A stretch of 64,000 bases of DNA from Gonapodya sp. JEL0774 (taxonomy: Eukaryota > Monoblepharomycota > Monoblepharidomycetes > Monoblepharidales > Gonapodyaceae): positions 1 to 64,000 of the forward strand of contig JADIIX010000108.1 of the NCBI GenBank assembly GCA_027604505.1. The letters run 5' to 3'. A program made the translations under genes and the position numbers. Below the pieces are notes generated by a model. It saw only the letters and a list, made by a program, of their open reading frames with translations, made no database searches and was not told where the DNA came from. The number at the start of each line of letters is the position of its first letter. Within the stretch, counting starts at the first letter, position 1. Below, one piece after another: positions 1 through 10,838 of the stretch.

Positions 1-129
1 AGGTAAAGGTGTCAGTTGTGTGATTCATCTCAGGAGTTGCATGCAGGTGAGTCAAACTGCTACCATTGATATCTGATCGGATGCTAATAGCATTGCTGGT
101 TATCCCCCCAATATTTCTGTAGGTCAGGA

Positions 130-481
130 CTGCTTTGGTCTGGTGCTATGGCAATTTTAACCCTGTTCTGCTGGTGCAATGGCAGTTTTAAGCCACCATT
201 GCTGGTGCAATGGCATTTTTCACCCAGCCATGGTTAAATCAATATACCACGGCTCTTTAACCACTGTTGTAGACCATGGTATTAATAGGGTTAAGCCAAA
301 GGGGTTAAGTGCAATTTAACCATTTTAATACCCTGTCCACTTAACCATGCAATAACCGCATTGGTATTTTAGTGGCATTTTACCTATATAACCACTGGGT
401 GGTATGTCCGTGGTTATGGCAGTGGTTAAATGGACTTAACCACACAAGAACCATGGGTGGTTAAGCCCCCGACTTTCCCAG
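130..481. repeat. Degenerate repeat block upstream of a truncated gene
   Basis: From about 141 to 240 a unit of roughly 33 bp (core ctggtgcaatggca followed by a T-run) occurs three times with drift. From 240 to 470 the motif TTAACCA and its complement TGGTTAA recur many times in both orientations, including a loose inverted pair around ggtattaatagggtt and aaccattttaatacc. No ORF is apparent. It looks like a non-coding mobile or satellite-like element. Its right edge coincides with the point where homology between the next gene and the kinase gene at 4665 begins. Confidence 0.5.
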
Positions 482-1614
482 TGTCCAGTACCTGCCTTCA
501 CTCAACCCTCTTCTCCACCTACCACTGCACCTTCCACCCCTCCTCAACCCACTGAAGCCCTCATCTCACTCCTCGCTGACAAGGACAGGGCAAACAGGGA
601 GCTGCAGGCTGAAGTGGATCGTCTCAAAGCTCAGCTTCAGGAGCTTTCTGTGAGGATAGCAACTGCAGAAAGCAAGGTGGAGGAGGTTGAGCGACGGAAT
701 GTGGACAATCAGGCAAAGATCACAACATTGGAAGCAGCCAACCGGGACCTCCATTCTGAGAACCGTGCCCTCTCCACTGAAACCCGCACCCTCTCCACAG
801 AAAATCGCGCCCTATCCGCTGAAAACCGTAACATTTTGACAGCAAACGCATCTTTGGAACGTGAGGCTGTCACCCTCCGCACCCAACTTGCATCCCTACC
901 ACCTGCTCCTCCACCACGCAAACCCCAACCCCCCCGCACTGTCAAGAGACTCATGTACGCCATAGCCGATTTCCAGGCCCAAGATGTTGACGAACTTAAT
1001 GTTCAAGTTGGAGATGAGATTTATGTCAACCTGGAGTTTGCAGATGGGTGGGGATCTGTGAGTAACACTTTTTTGTTGCTTGTGTGCTGTTCCCCACTCA
1101 TGAATCTTACTTCCTTCCGCATCCCCTGCCCCCTTACCGTCCATCTGTGATCCGCTCCCAGGGCTTCAACACAGCACGTGGTACTGCTGGTGCCTTCCCC
1201 ATGGCATGTGTTAGCGACACACCCTCCGAACATCCTCTGCAACCTTCTTCCTTCACCCTCCGCTATGACTCCCGCCTCAACATTGGCCCAGCACCTGCCT
1301 CCTCAAACCCCTTCCGTCCAGTCCCAAACGCCCCACCTCCCTCCTCCCAGTACCATGGCGACGTGGCTGGCCCACCTCAACGGCCAACATACCCCACGGG
1401 GCCGACACCACCAGCGTCAGGAACGTGGCCTGAGCGGGGTGTGGAGTCGAGGGGTGGTGGTTATATTGTAGGATGGGGTGAGGCAATGGGGAGGTTTGGT
1501 GGAACTGGTGGCGGGGCAGGAACTGGAAACCAGAGTGGGAGTAGGAAGATGGGTGTTCAGACTGAGGTGCTTGGATCAGGAGGGTCCGGGGCAGAATCAG
1601 GGCGAGGGAGGTGA
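482..1614 (+). CDS. Coiled-coil / SH3-domain protein, 5' truncated
   Basis: Two exons are visible, 482-1057 and 1162-1614, joined in phase 0 (GTGAGT donor, CCCAG acceptor). The reading frame opens with a Pro/Ser/Thr-rich linker. A coiled coil of about 100 residues follows, ending in repeats of the type ALSTENRALSAENR, then a Pro-rich spacer. Splicing completes an SH3 domain with the ALYDF-like start (YAIADFQAQ), the DELNVQVGDEI core, GW, and the terminal G-FP motif (AGAFPMACV). The tail is Pro/Gly-rich and disordered. No ATG is seen before the repeat block, so the 5' end is missing or lies outside the window. The linker is nearly identical to that of the ankyrin-kinase at 4665-6529, so the two genes share an ancestor or a shuffled module. 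SH3 proteins bind proline-rich partners; a specific role is not evident. Confidence 0.6.
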
Positions 1615-1852
1615 ACAGTCCAGCAGTGGGAGAGGTGAAGTTGGGATCTGGCAGGGTGGTGGGGAAAGTTTTTTCCTTTTCAATCTATTCTTTGTTTACA
1701 TTCACTTTGGATTGAAGTGTCTTTGATCTGTAGAGTTTAGGAAGAGACATTTATTGTAGTTCAGTACGGTAAAATTAAGCCGTTTCAGTAAAATGTTCAA
1801 AGTTCGTACCCTCGCACTACTTTTTCTCTTATCTTGAGGGGACGGAGGAAAA

Positions 1853-2490
1853 GTCGTGTGCAATCATGTTGTGGTTTTGGTGTTCACGAACACATCGACA
1901 AAACCGATCCCCACCCCGACCCAACATTCAACCCGCGCCGTCACGCTCGACCGCCTGTGTTCACTCCCGCCCATATTCCATTTCCGTCGCTCTCTTGTTC
2001 GATCCCCGTCCCCTCCCCCCGACGCTCGTCTTCCCGTCCCAGCCCTCTTCCGCGCTCCACTCCACCAATCCACCTCACAGTTCAACATGTGAACGCATCG
2101 AATGAGAACATGGAGCAATTCGTGGGGAAATGTGTCTGTCCACCGTCGGCTGGATGTGTGGACAGTGATGAGTGAGTGTGTGCTCGTGACGATCCGAAAC
2201 GAGGAGGATGGAAGGACGGACCGATGGTGAAACATGAGGACACAGAAAGATCATCTCGTCGCTGTGGAATCAGGGATTGCAAGTAAGTTGTGTCGTTTTT
2301 TGTCTTTCTTCTCTCGATTTGTGTGTATGACCTTTGGCGTCGACACCTTTGTCCTTCCACGCTACGCCAAGCCAACGACGCTCAAGACGGACCGAAGCAA
2401 GTCCAATCTCATGACAATTGGCGTTGGTCCGAGGTGACCCGAATGCAAGACACGGGTGGACGCGTGGAATGGCCGCAATCTCGCGGAGGT
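1853..2490 (+). repeat. Direct repeat copy 1 (~630 bp)
   Basis: This stretch aligns over its whole length with 6846-7455 in the same orientation, with scattered substitutions and a few small indels. The shared tract starts at gtcgtgtgcaatc, runs through a C-rich section and a GTAAGTTGTGTCG donor-like site, and ends near the gtgggcag at 2494-2501. In copy 2 the repeat lies just upstream of the F-box/ankyrin gene, so it probably represents a duplicated promoter/5' leader. The ORFs in it are C-rich and not convincing proteins. Confidence 0.75.
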
Positions 2491-2500
2491 GAGTGGGCAG

Positions 2501-4664
2501 CGAACAGACGGCTTTCGTCTTCCATCGCACCCCCCGCTGTATCATCCTTCTACTGCTTTGGTATGTGGTTTTGCTCCTGCGTGCTTTAATTTTCACCGAG
2601 CCTGTCTCATCTTATTCATCTCTATGCCATAGCCGTTCGTTCCAACGACTTCAACCGGGAACCGACATCAACTATCACAGAAATGAGTTCCTCCCCCTTG
2701 GTAAGTCCTTTCACTTGCATTCATGGCCTGCCTTGCAACTCCTCATGTTTTGCCTTCCCCACCTTTTCAGGTCGCTCGCCCACGTTCACGACATTTGCCT
2801 CTGTGCATTTGAACCGCCGGTTGTATTTTGTACGCTGAACAGTGCAGAGGGTGGGGTGAACAGAGCACAAGTGCCCGGCCCGGACATGACCGTTGAATTG
2901 TGATCCTCGCTTTTGATTGGAAAATTTTTTTGCAAGTGGGAACACAGGATACAGTCTTTCCGTAGCGTTGGGACAATGGCACCGGATATCATGTAAGTTG
3001 GCAACCACGTGCGACGATCAAAAGATGCGAGGTGCCGGGAACATAGGTAAGTACTCTGTCTATACTCTGTCTACTAACGATCTGAGCGTTACCTTTTCAG
3101 CTCACCTCTGCCGATTGCATCTCCCTACTGTCTCGCTTCTTTGTCTCACTCGAACCATCCTCCCCAATTTGCCTTCCTCCTCTCCTCGTATCCCCCGACC
3201 GAATCCAAATCTCTGGAATTTCCCGGGGATACAAATGGCGGACTCGGCCTCAGATTTACTCCACACCTCCCCGCCACAGCCTATTTCAATGTCCAAGACC
3301 AAATGCCACAGACTCACCGCTCAGGATGACACCGATGTCACGAATGGACAAATGCATCGTGCAAGTCTAGGTACGTTTTGAACGTTTGAAACATTGAATT
3401 TTGTTCCTTCCCTCATTCTCCACCGTTCGCACTCTCGACCCCACGTATGGCTTTTCCCCACGTCCACTCACGTCTCACGAGATATGTCCAACTCGGCCTC
3501 CGATGTCCCAAGCGTTCCCACCGTTTGACCGACCGCCCCTCATCGGCATAACAGCAGGGACCGAGGGGTTGTGATGGATGGAGCAGACACTGTGAGGACG
3601 GCTCACACATTGGAACGAACTGTACCCACGAAATCAAACCTGTCAGTATCAAAGAAGGTGCTGGCAGCTGCATTCATGAAAGCTTTGGAAACCAGCTGGA
3701 GAGCTAAGTGTGGATGATCTTCAAGATCTTTGATCACCCGAGAAAGGGGAAAGCACGTGACAGAGAAGAGTTGTGAGTCAGAGTGTATGGGCGCCAAAAG
3801 AGCGTGCACACTATTAGTTAAACATCTATCGGCCAGGCATCCCTCCTACCACTTTCGGAATCTCGTGATGGAAGATGGAAACGGCGAGACGGACACTGAA
3901 GTAAAACTGTAGAACGACATGGGAACCGAGATGCTGAACAGGGTAAGTTTGCGATGGAGTTGCGGGCCAGTTGGCGTAGTGTTGTTTCTGAGTCGTCAAA
4001 CGGCAGGCAAAAACAGACTGGGAAACCTAGGACGACACAACGGGACAAGTACGCGCCTGGACCTATGAGTGGAGGTATTGCCTAGGGAACAGCGCATATG
4101 AGGGTATTGGGAGGCGGTAGGAGCGTGGTGGGGAGCAGACTGGAGTCGCGGGCCAGAACGGGAATGAGATGCCCAGAGGAAACTGCCAGGGGATGTCCAG
4201 GATGGGGAGCTCAGGACCAACAGCACAGTGAGTGGCAAAAAGGTATGCTGCCCTCAAGTGAGGCGAATCACTAGCAGACGGTGGTTGTGCCGAAACGTGC
4301 AAGAAGAAAGGGTGTCGGCACTCGTGTGATTTGGGCAGGAAGCGTCTGCAAGGGGGGACGGGAGACTGGCAAAGACGGAAGATGGTGCCAGTGAGCATTG
4401 CGCTGCGGGGTCCCCAGGGGAGAGAGCGTGTGGTGGGTTGGGCAAACGGGAGTGGCACCGACCTCGGGAGCAGGAATAACTGAAACATCTATATCATGAA
4501 CACCATACAATATAAAAGTTGTATCATCAATTTATTTACAAGTTCGCGTCATCGCTCGTGGCGGTGTTGAGAAGGTCTGCATAAACAAATGGGCGCAGTT
4601 GGTCACAGCGACAACTGACACAGCAAACAAACCAAAACATCACGAAAATTACAAGGAAAGCACC
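2501..4664. other. Region without a convincing gene; gene debris
   Basis: Possible exon-like scraps are present. A short ATG exon at 2683-2700 ends at GTAAGT. A second at 3235-3371 begins MADSASDLL and ends at GTACGT. A similar ATG phrase (MSNSASDVPS) begins near 3484. The two ATG phrases resemble each other, suggesting repeated leader sequences of decayed genes. No continuous coding model can be built. The part from 4000 to 4600 shows nothing recognisable. Confidence 0.35.
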
Positions 4665-6529
4665 ATGTTAACCACGCGCGACATCGAACTGATCGAAGCA
4701 GTGGAAAACGGGCAGGCGCCGCGCGTCCGACAGCTTCTAGCGGAAGGAGCGAACCCCAACGCAAGGAAGCAGGTGACACTGGCATGCACGATTGGACACG
4801 ATACAAAAACGGACACTACGGAATGCGAATCTGCTTTGACACTGGGGATTCGTCATGCTAATGAGGAGATTGTCAAGGCGTTGCTCGAAGGAGGTGCCGA
4901 TGCGAACGGTGTGTGCGAGTGGAAGATCGCGAGTTGGTTTTCATCTTGGGATTCGGACGCCTGGAGCAGGAGGCGTTGGCGTCAGAGGTATTTGTTCCCG
5001 TCAGCGTTGACACTGGCAGTGGTGAGGGGCGGGAAGACGACGTGGTACGGCGCCTTCACAGTCGATTCACCCAACTATGACAACAAACTCCCGATCAGTC
5101 TCAAGGGTGGCGACGTGCAGATCAGAGATCCCAAGGAACAGAACGACACCTGCATCGATCCCTTCACTCTGTTCCTGTCCCTCCCCATCCTCAAACTCCT
5201 CCTCTCTCACGGGGCGGTGGTCACCCAGAGAGAACTCGACTCAGCTCGCAAACAGCCAGATGGACGTTTCTTGCAGATGCTCCAAGCCCATCAATCCTAC
5301 CCTCCCACTCCAGTCCCTGCCCGCACGCAACCTTCATCTCCACCTACCACTGCACCTTCCACGTCTCCCCAACCCGAATCTTCTTCTCCATCTGCCTTCC
5401 ACATCTCATCCTCCCTTCCAATCATACCACCTGCTGCTGAAATCAGACAACAAACCCCAGTCAGACCAGTCTGGCACATTCATCATACAGATGTGGAAGC
5501 TGGTGAGGAACTTGGGCAAGGCAGCTTTGGCATTGTGCACAAGTGTGAGTGGTATGGAACAACAGTAGCAGGAAAATTCCTTCTCCTGGATACCAGCCCC
5601 AATGGACAGCCTAGGGAGAGCTATAAAGTTGTGAGTCACCACTGCTTGTTCATTATCTGAAGTGTTTGCTCAATGACTTGTTCTGTTTTCCTCAATATAG
5701 GCTTTTGAGAAGGAAGTGACAGCGTGGCACACAGCTGGATACCACCCAAACATTGTCCCCCTTATTGGTGCCTCATGGGAGTCCCCTCGTCCTCTCTTTC
5801 TTTCCAAATTCATGAAGAATGGAGATGTAGTCAACTTTCTCCAAAAGAATCCAACTCTTGCTACACCTAAAATGAAGTTTCGCATTGTGAGTTTTGTTTT
5901 TAAGCTTCTATAAATGGTGTTTTTGGCATGTTAAAATGTTCCTTGTTATTTTGTCACCACGAGCTCTGTGACATTTCTGCTGGCATGCACTACCTCCACA
6001 ACGGCCGCAACATTGTCCACGCAGATCTCAAACCTCAAAACACACTTGTGGATGATGACTACACAACTCTGGTGACAGACTTTGGGACTGCCAAAATTGT
6101 GGATTTACCTCCTTCTGAAGCAACCGGAATGCGGTTTGGAACCTCAGCCTATATGCCACCAGAGAGGTTGCTTGGGGGTGGGGCAACAAAGGAAGGGGAT
6201 GTGTATGCTTTTGGAGTCACAGTATTTCGAGTAAGCTCTGTTATGTGTTTTAACTTCTGAATTTGAGTACTAATTGTTCCTTTTTGATTTCACCACCTTC
6301 CCAGATCTGGACTCAACGCGTCCCCTACAGTGAAAGTGAGTTCAATGGCCTCCCACTCTCATCCATTGTCGACAGCAGACAGCAACTCAGGCCCTTGATC
6401 CTGGAATCTGACAACATGCCAGAAGCCTTGGAGCAGTTGGTGGAGGAATGTTGGGACCATTTTCCTGCAAAGAGGCCTGTGTTTGGGGACATTTTGAGGC
6501 GGCTCAAGGAGATTAGGGACACGGTGTAG
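4665..6529 (+). CDS. Ankyrin-repeat TKL-type protein kinase
   Basis: Exons 4665-5630, 5701-5886, 5964-6230 and 6305-6529 give 547 residues, all phase-0 joins. The ATG sits in a good context (caccATG). Residues 1-90 carry two ankyrin-like repeats (AVENGQAPRVRQLLAEGANP and EEIVKALLEGGADANG). A Pro/Ser/Thr linker follows at about 205-260. The kinase domain has the glycine loop GQGSFG, the beta3 lysine in VAGKF, the catalytic loop HADLKPQN, DFGT, the APE equivalent PPERL, and a C-lobe ending CWDHFPAKRPVFGDI, typical of TKL kinases. HRD is replaced by HAD, so this is a non-RD kinase, but the catalytic Asp, Lys and DFG are intact and activity is expected. It probably phosphorylates Ser/Thr in the cytosol; substrate unknown. 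It lies between the two copies of the direct repeat. Confidence 0.88.
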
Positions 6530-6845
6530 TAAGTTGTGTTTGGTGGGGAGGCGCCGAGCGGGAGGGTGAGATTGTTTTGAGAGTTGAACTGAACAACAGT
6601 TTCGGCGAGTTTTGATTCATTTATTGTATACTTTAACACCACTACCAAATAATACCTAAGTCAGTCATTGCTCTTGAATCTTTCCGTTTGTCTCACTGTT
6701 CCGTCCATGCCGCTGCTGTAGTCTGCAACATATTTCTGGCTTGGCTTCTGGTCGAGACCGGTCGACGTATTGTAATCCATTCAACGGGATATCTCATCTA
6801 GTATCCGCCCCGACAATTTTTTTAGATTACGAGGCGGTTGAGAAC

Positions 6846-7455
6846 GTCGTGTGCAATCGTGTCATTCAACTCGGGTGTTCAACAACACATCAACCGAACC
6901 GATCCCCACCCGGACCCAACATCCAACCCGCGCCGTCGCGCTCAACCGCCTGTGTTCACTCCTGCCCATATCCCATTTCTGTCACTCTCTCGTTCGATCC
7001 CCGTCCCCTCCCCCCGATGCTCGTCTTCCCATCGCAGCCCGCTTCCACGCTCCACTCCACCAATCCACCTTACCGTTCAACATGCGAACGCATTGAATGA
7101 AGACGTGGAGCGATTCGTGTGGAAAGGTGTCTGTCCACCGTCGGCGTGATGCTTGTGACGATCCGCAACGAGGAGGATAGAAGGACGGACGGTGATACGT
7201 GAGGACCCAGAAAGATCATCTATTTACTGTGGAATCAGGGATTGCAGGTAAGTTGTGTCGTTTTCAGTCTTTCTTCTCTCGATTTGTGTGCATGACCGTT
7301 GGCATAGACACCTTTGTCCTTCCACCCTCCACCAAGCCACCGACGCTCTAGACGGACCGAAGCGAGTGCAATCTCATGACGATTGGCGTTGGTCCGAGGT
7401 GACCCGAATGCAAGACACGGATGGACGCGTGGAATTGCTGCTATCCCGGGGAAGT
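6846..7455 (+). repeat. Direct repeat copy 2 (~610 bp)
   Basis: Second copy of the tract at 1853-2490, same orientation, about 5 kb apart. It ends about 100 bp before the start codon of the F-box/ankyrin gene. The conserved donor-like GTAAGTTGTGTCG sits at 7249, suggesting a leader intron. Confidence 0.75.
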
Positions 7456-7553
7456 GCGTGGGCAGCTTCTCATTCATCTCTTCATCTCTACATACCACCG
7501 ATACTCCTTCTCCCTGTTTTTTCCCAGCTCCCATCTTCGTTCCTTCGAGAATA

Positions 7554-8110
7554 ATGAAGCCCTCCGAAAACACGAATCTCGCCGATCTGCCATCCGATAT
7601 CCTATTCGAAATTGGCAAGTTTTCCCCTTCCGTCTCGGCGTGCCCACGGGCGCCCTAAACAAGGTTCTTTCAGCCATTTTTTGAACTCCTCGAAGTATTG
7701 CAGCGCGAACCATCGCCCACTATGGAACTCCTGCAAAGACGCTGGTGGGGCAGGCCACCAGGACTGAAAGTGAGCAGCACCAGGTTATTACAGCCATCCA
7801 CGAGCGACGCTTGTGTTGCCATCCGGATCTGAATGTCGACGAGAATATACCCGAATTGTTGTCAGAATGGAGGAGGTTGGGCGGCTCACCTCGCGGCAAG
7901 ATTGGACTCAACATGACCCCTCTTGCGGCTGCAGCAGGAGCAGGCAATGTGGCGAGTTTGCGTGTTCTTCTGCATTTAGGTGCTAATATACAGGGCAACC
8001 ACGGGTGGGGAGACGGTCTTCCTCTCGTCGAGGCGGGTCGAGCAGAAAGGAGTGGAAACCCAGAGGTTGTGAAACTGCTCTTGGATCACAGAGGCGCAAA
8101 CTTCAATTAG
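7554..8110 (+). CDS. Small F-box-like / ankyrin protein, possibly truncated
   Basis: Exons 7554-7614 and 7704-8110 encode 155 residues. The N-terminus (LADLPSDILFEIA) matches the start of an F-box, the Skp1-binding module of SCF ubiquitin ligases. The C-terminal half has ankyrin-like repeats (TPLAAAAGAGNVASLRVLL and EVVKLLLDHRGANFN). The first intron uses a GCAAGT donor; no GT donor gives an open frame, so a GC-AG intron is inferred. The stop at 8108-8110 falls in the middle of what would be another ankyrin repeat, so the gene may be a decaying member of a larger family. If functional it would recruit a substrate to an SCF complex. Confidence 0.55.
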
Positions 8111-8474
8111 TTTGAGAGCTGGGGTGCTGGCATTGGTGGCATATTTGGAACGATGGTGTCAGATGGAACCTGAATGAGGACGGTGCAGATTCTTCATCCA
8201 TCTCCAGGCGCCAACTGGGAGCCGTGTATTACTTTGAGGCAGCGTTGTATACTGTGGTGGAATCGAACTAAAACCTTACCAAACCTTGTTGATCCACGCC
8301 AGCAAGGTATCTCTGAAAACAGAAAATACCAAACAATTCCATATTGCTATTACTGTAGCTACATGTGAATCTGACTAAATTTACTCTCTTCTAGATTCAC
8401 AAGGGAAAAATATGTCAGCTGTTGAGCCGAAAGTTTGATCGCCGCTGCCCAACACATAGTATTCCGTCGGACCC
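8111..8474. other. Intergenic; part of an inverted duplication
   Basis: About 8300-8420 matches the reverse complement of about 14110-14250, including the shared phrases ccagcaa-gtatctctga and tagattcacaag. No gene is seen. It probably contains the leader of the cyclin gene that starts at 8475. Confidence 0.55.
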
Positions 8475-10644
8475 ATGCACCGCCCCCGTCCTTCCGCCAC
8501 GAGCAACCGCCTGCTCAGTTCCAGTAATTTCTCTCCAGCGCCCTCGTCTGGGTCTGCAGATGTCGCTTTGTTACCGACGAAGCCGTCAAAGTTCGTCGAC
8601 CGTGAACTGCACGCGATCGAGTTCATCGTGGTTTGTGGAGATATGCTAAATCTGTAAGTTGTTTTTCATCTTTGACAGAGATGGAAAGAGGAAACAGGCG
8701 GTGCTGACGTCGCGGTGATTGGGATCAAACGATTCAAACGGGCATCATTTACGTTGGACCATTCCGCATCCACCCACCCCGCACGATCCCATTCCAGTCC
8801 ACAAACCACCACTTGCACTGCCTTGACCTATTTCCACCGCTACACCCGCTTCTTCACCCACTCCGCCGCCCCCTCGAGCTCCACGTCCTCCTCCTCCCTC
8901 TCGGTCGACCAATTCATGCGACAAAGCCTCGTGGGCCCGCAGATCGACAAACAATCGTCGAGACTGGACGACTGTTTGATTGGAACGGCGGCGGTGAGCT
9001 TGGCGTGTAAGGCCACGGAGCAAATGAGGAAAGTGAGGGATGTCGTTAATGTGGCGTGGTGGGTCGTCAAAGGAGGTTCTCGGGGAGGTTCTGAAAGGTA
9101 TTTGCCGATAAACGATGTGAGTATCTTGACAATGGAGTCCAATAGTGGCGTTGTGTCTCGGAACCAGATAGCTGAAAGGGTGAGAATTCGGATGAAATCG
9201 TCGCTCAATGACGGACACTGGGTGAAAGAGTGAAGGCTCTCTTTGAATGAAGCAAAATGCCTTGTGCGCCGGCCTTGCCGAATTGCCATCCTAGGATGCC
9301 CCGTATATCTGGTGCAAATGTGGTGACCCCGTACCATGATAGATGAACACACCCTCTTCCACCCCGCACCTCACACCTGTTTGACCGTTCGCGCTACTCA
9401 CTAGACCTACCACACACTCCGCGACTCCCTTGTATCCGCCGAGCTCGCCCTCCTCAGAGTACTCCGTTTCGACGTCTCGGTGGACCTTCCCCACCGCCAT
9501 GTTGCGCATATGTGTCACCTGCTGTGGTGTAGGGTCGTCGCAGATGCCGGAGGTGACCCTAGAGATAGAGGCGGTGAACGGGATAGGCATCGGGGACAGG
9601 AGTGGGACCGGGGGCGGAACCGGGACGACGACAGACATTGGGACATGGGGGGCCGTGGTGGAAGTGGGAGCAGGTCCTGGCGGGCTTCCACGGGTAAAGA
9701 CCGAAGACGAAGCGCAAGTCCCGATAGGTACCCACCTGGCGCTGGATCTGGTTCGGGCAAGGCGATCAAGGTTGTGGAGCGCGAATGGGACCCTTCGCGA
9801 TCGGGAACGCCTTCGGATCGATTGTCTTCATCCCGTGACCTTGACCGTAATGTGGACCGATCCCGCACGTCTGGGTGGATCCGCTCTCCCAGTCCTTCTA
9901 ACCCGCCAACTTCCACCGAGTCCACCCTATCGACCCTGGCCTCGTTCCACCACCCGTTATCTCACCTGTCTCTCTCACACGCATCAGACGCCATGCTCGG
10001 CGCCGAGTTTGTATCGGGGAGAAACTGGAGACCCGAGGTGGTCGCGGCGTGTTGTGTGTTTTTGGCTGGCAGGGAGCTCGGGGGACTGTTGGCTGGTGTC
10101 GTGCCAGGGCCAGGAGAGAAATTTGTTGGTAGTGTGGGCAATATGGGAGTCGAGGAGGTGAGTTCTTCCCTGTCCGTCTGGGTGAATCTTTTTGATTCAG
10201 TCTTTTATCAATCTGGTGCGGCTCCTCTCAGTGGTGCTCGCTCTGGTCCGAGCCTAGAGACGCTGAAGAGCTTCAGGCAACCGTTGCTGCATTTTCATGT
10301 GAGTTTCTCTACCTTTTAAAAGGTGTTGCTGTCTTTGGACGACCATTACCGCTGGCATGACCTATTGGCCCCTCTCGCTGATCCTGCCGACATCACCTCC
10401 CCCGGCTAATGGTCATTTCAACCATGCAGCATGTCTGGAGGCACTTTTGCAGTTCTTCCGCAAGTCTAAGAACAAGTCGAGTACCGCTGATTCGAGTGCA
10501 GGTGCAGGCGGAGATAGTGGCAGGGACAAGGACAGAGAGAGGGAGCGAGAACGGCGGAAGGAGAGAGATGATAGAGACAGACAGGGACAAGGACACGGGT
10601 ACGAGAGAAGTAGGGAGCGGAAGGAGGATGACAGGCGACGGTGA
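8475..10644 (+). CDS. Transcription-type cyclin (cyclin L/Q-like) with RS-like tail
   Basis: Exons 8475-8653, 8681-9116, 9405-10157, 10232-10298 and 10430-10644 give 549 residues with matching phases. Cyclin box 1 contains TALTYFHRYTRFFTH, then DCLIGTAAVSLACKATEQ and KVRDVVNVAW. After the 288-nt third intron comes LRDSLVSAELALLRVLRFDV followed by DLPHRH, a pattern best matching cyclin Q (FAM58) and cyclin L. About 130 residues rich in Arg/Asp/Ser/Gly separate this from the box 2 helix (WRPEVVAACCVFLAGRELG) and WCSLWSEP. The C-terminus is an Arg/Asp/Glu tract (DRERERERRKERDDRDR) like splicing-linked cyclins. It should bind a transcription or splicing CDK in the nucleus. A partial inverted copy lies at 13720-14250. 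Confidence 0.78.
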
Positions 10645-10838
10645 TTTACGAGGTGGGGTCGACAAATCCTTACACCACTCCGCCAGTGTAATATTTAGAC
10701 AGCGTATACAGTCGCAACGCTCAATTGCAACGAATACAAATGTGTTTCGGGGACCGTGCCAGGGTGGTGGCTAAACCGAATGATGTCATGGAGCTCGAGT
10801 GGGCTTGCCACACGAACTTGAACACAAAGGCGGAAACC

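Noticed and set aside
1834-2235. Several overlapping Pro/Arg-rich ORFs in the direct repeat
   Set aside because: All frames stay open because of a C-rich composition. The repeat copy at 6846 does not preserve a single frame, and no domain is seen.
4063-4510. Overlapping minus-strand ORFs
   Set aside because: Pro/Ser/Leu-rich composition with three frames open at once; no splice structure and no motif.
8745-9218. Minus-strand ORFs opposite cyclin box 1
   Set aside because: The plus strand encodes clear cyclin motifs in a spliced frame; the antisense ORFs are shadows.
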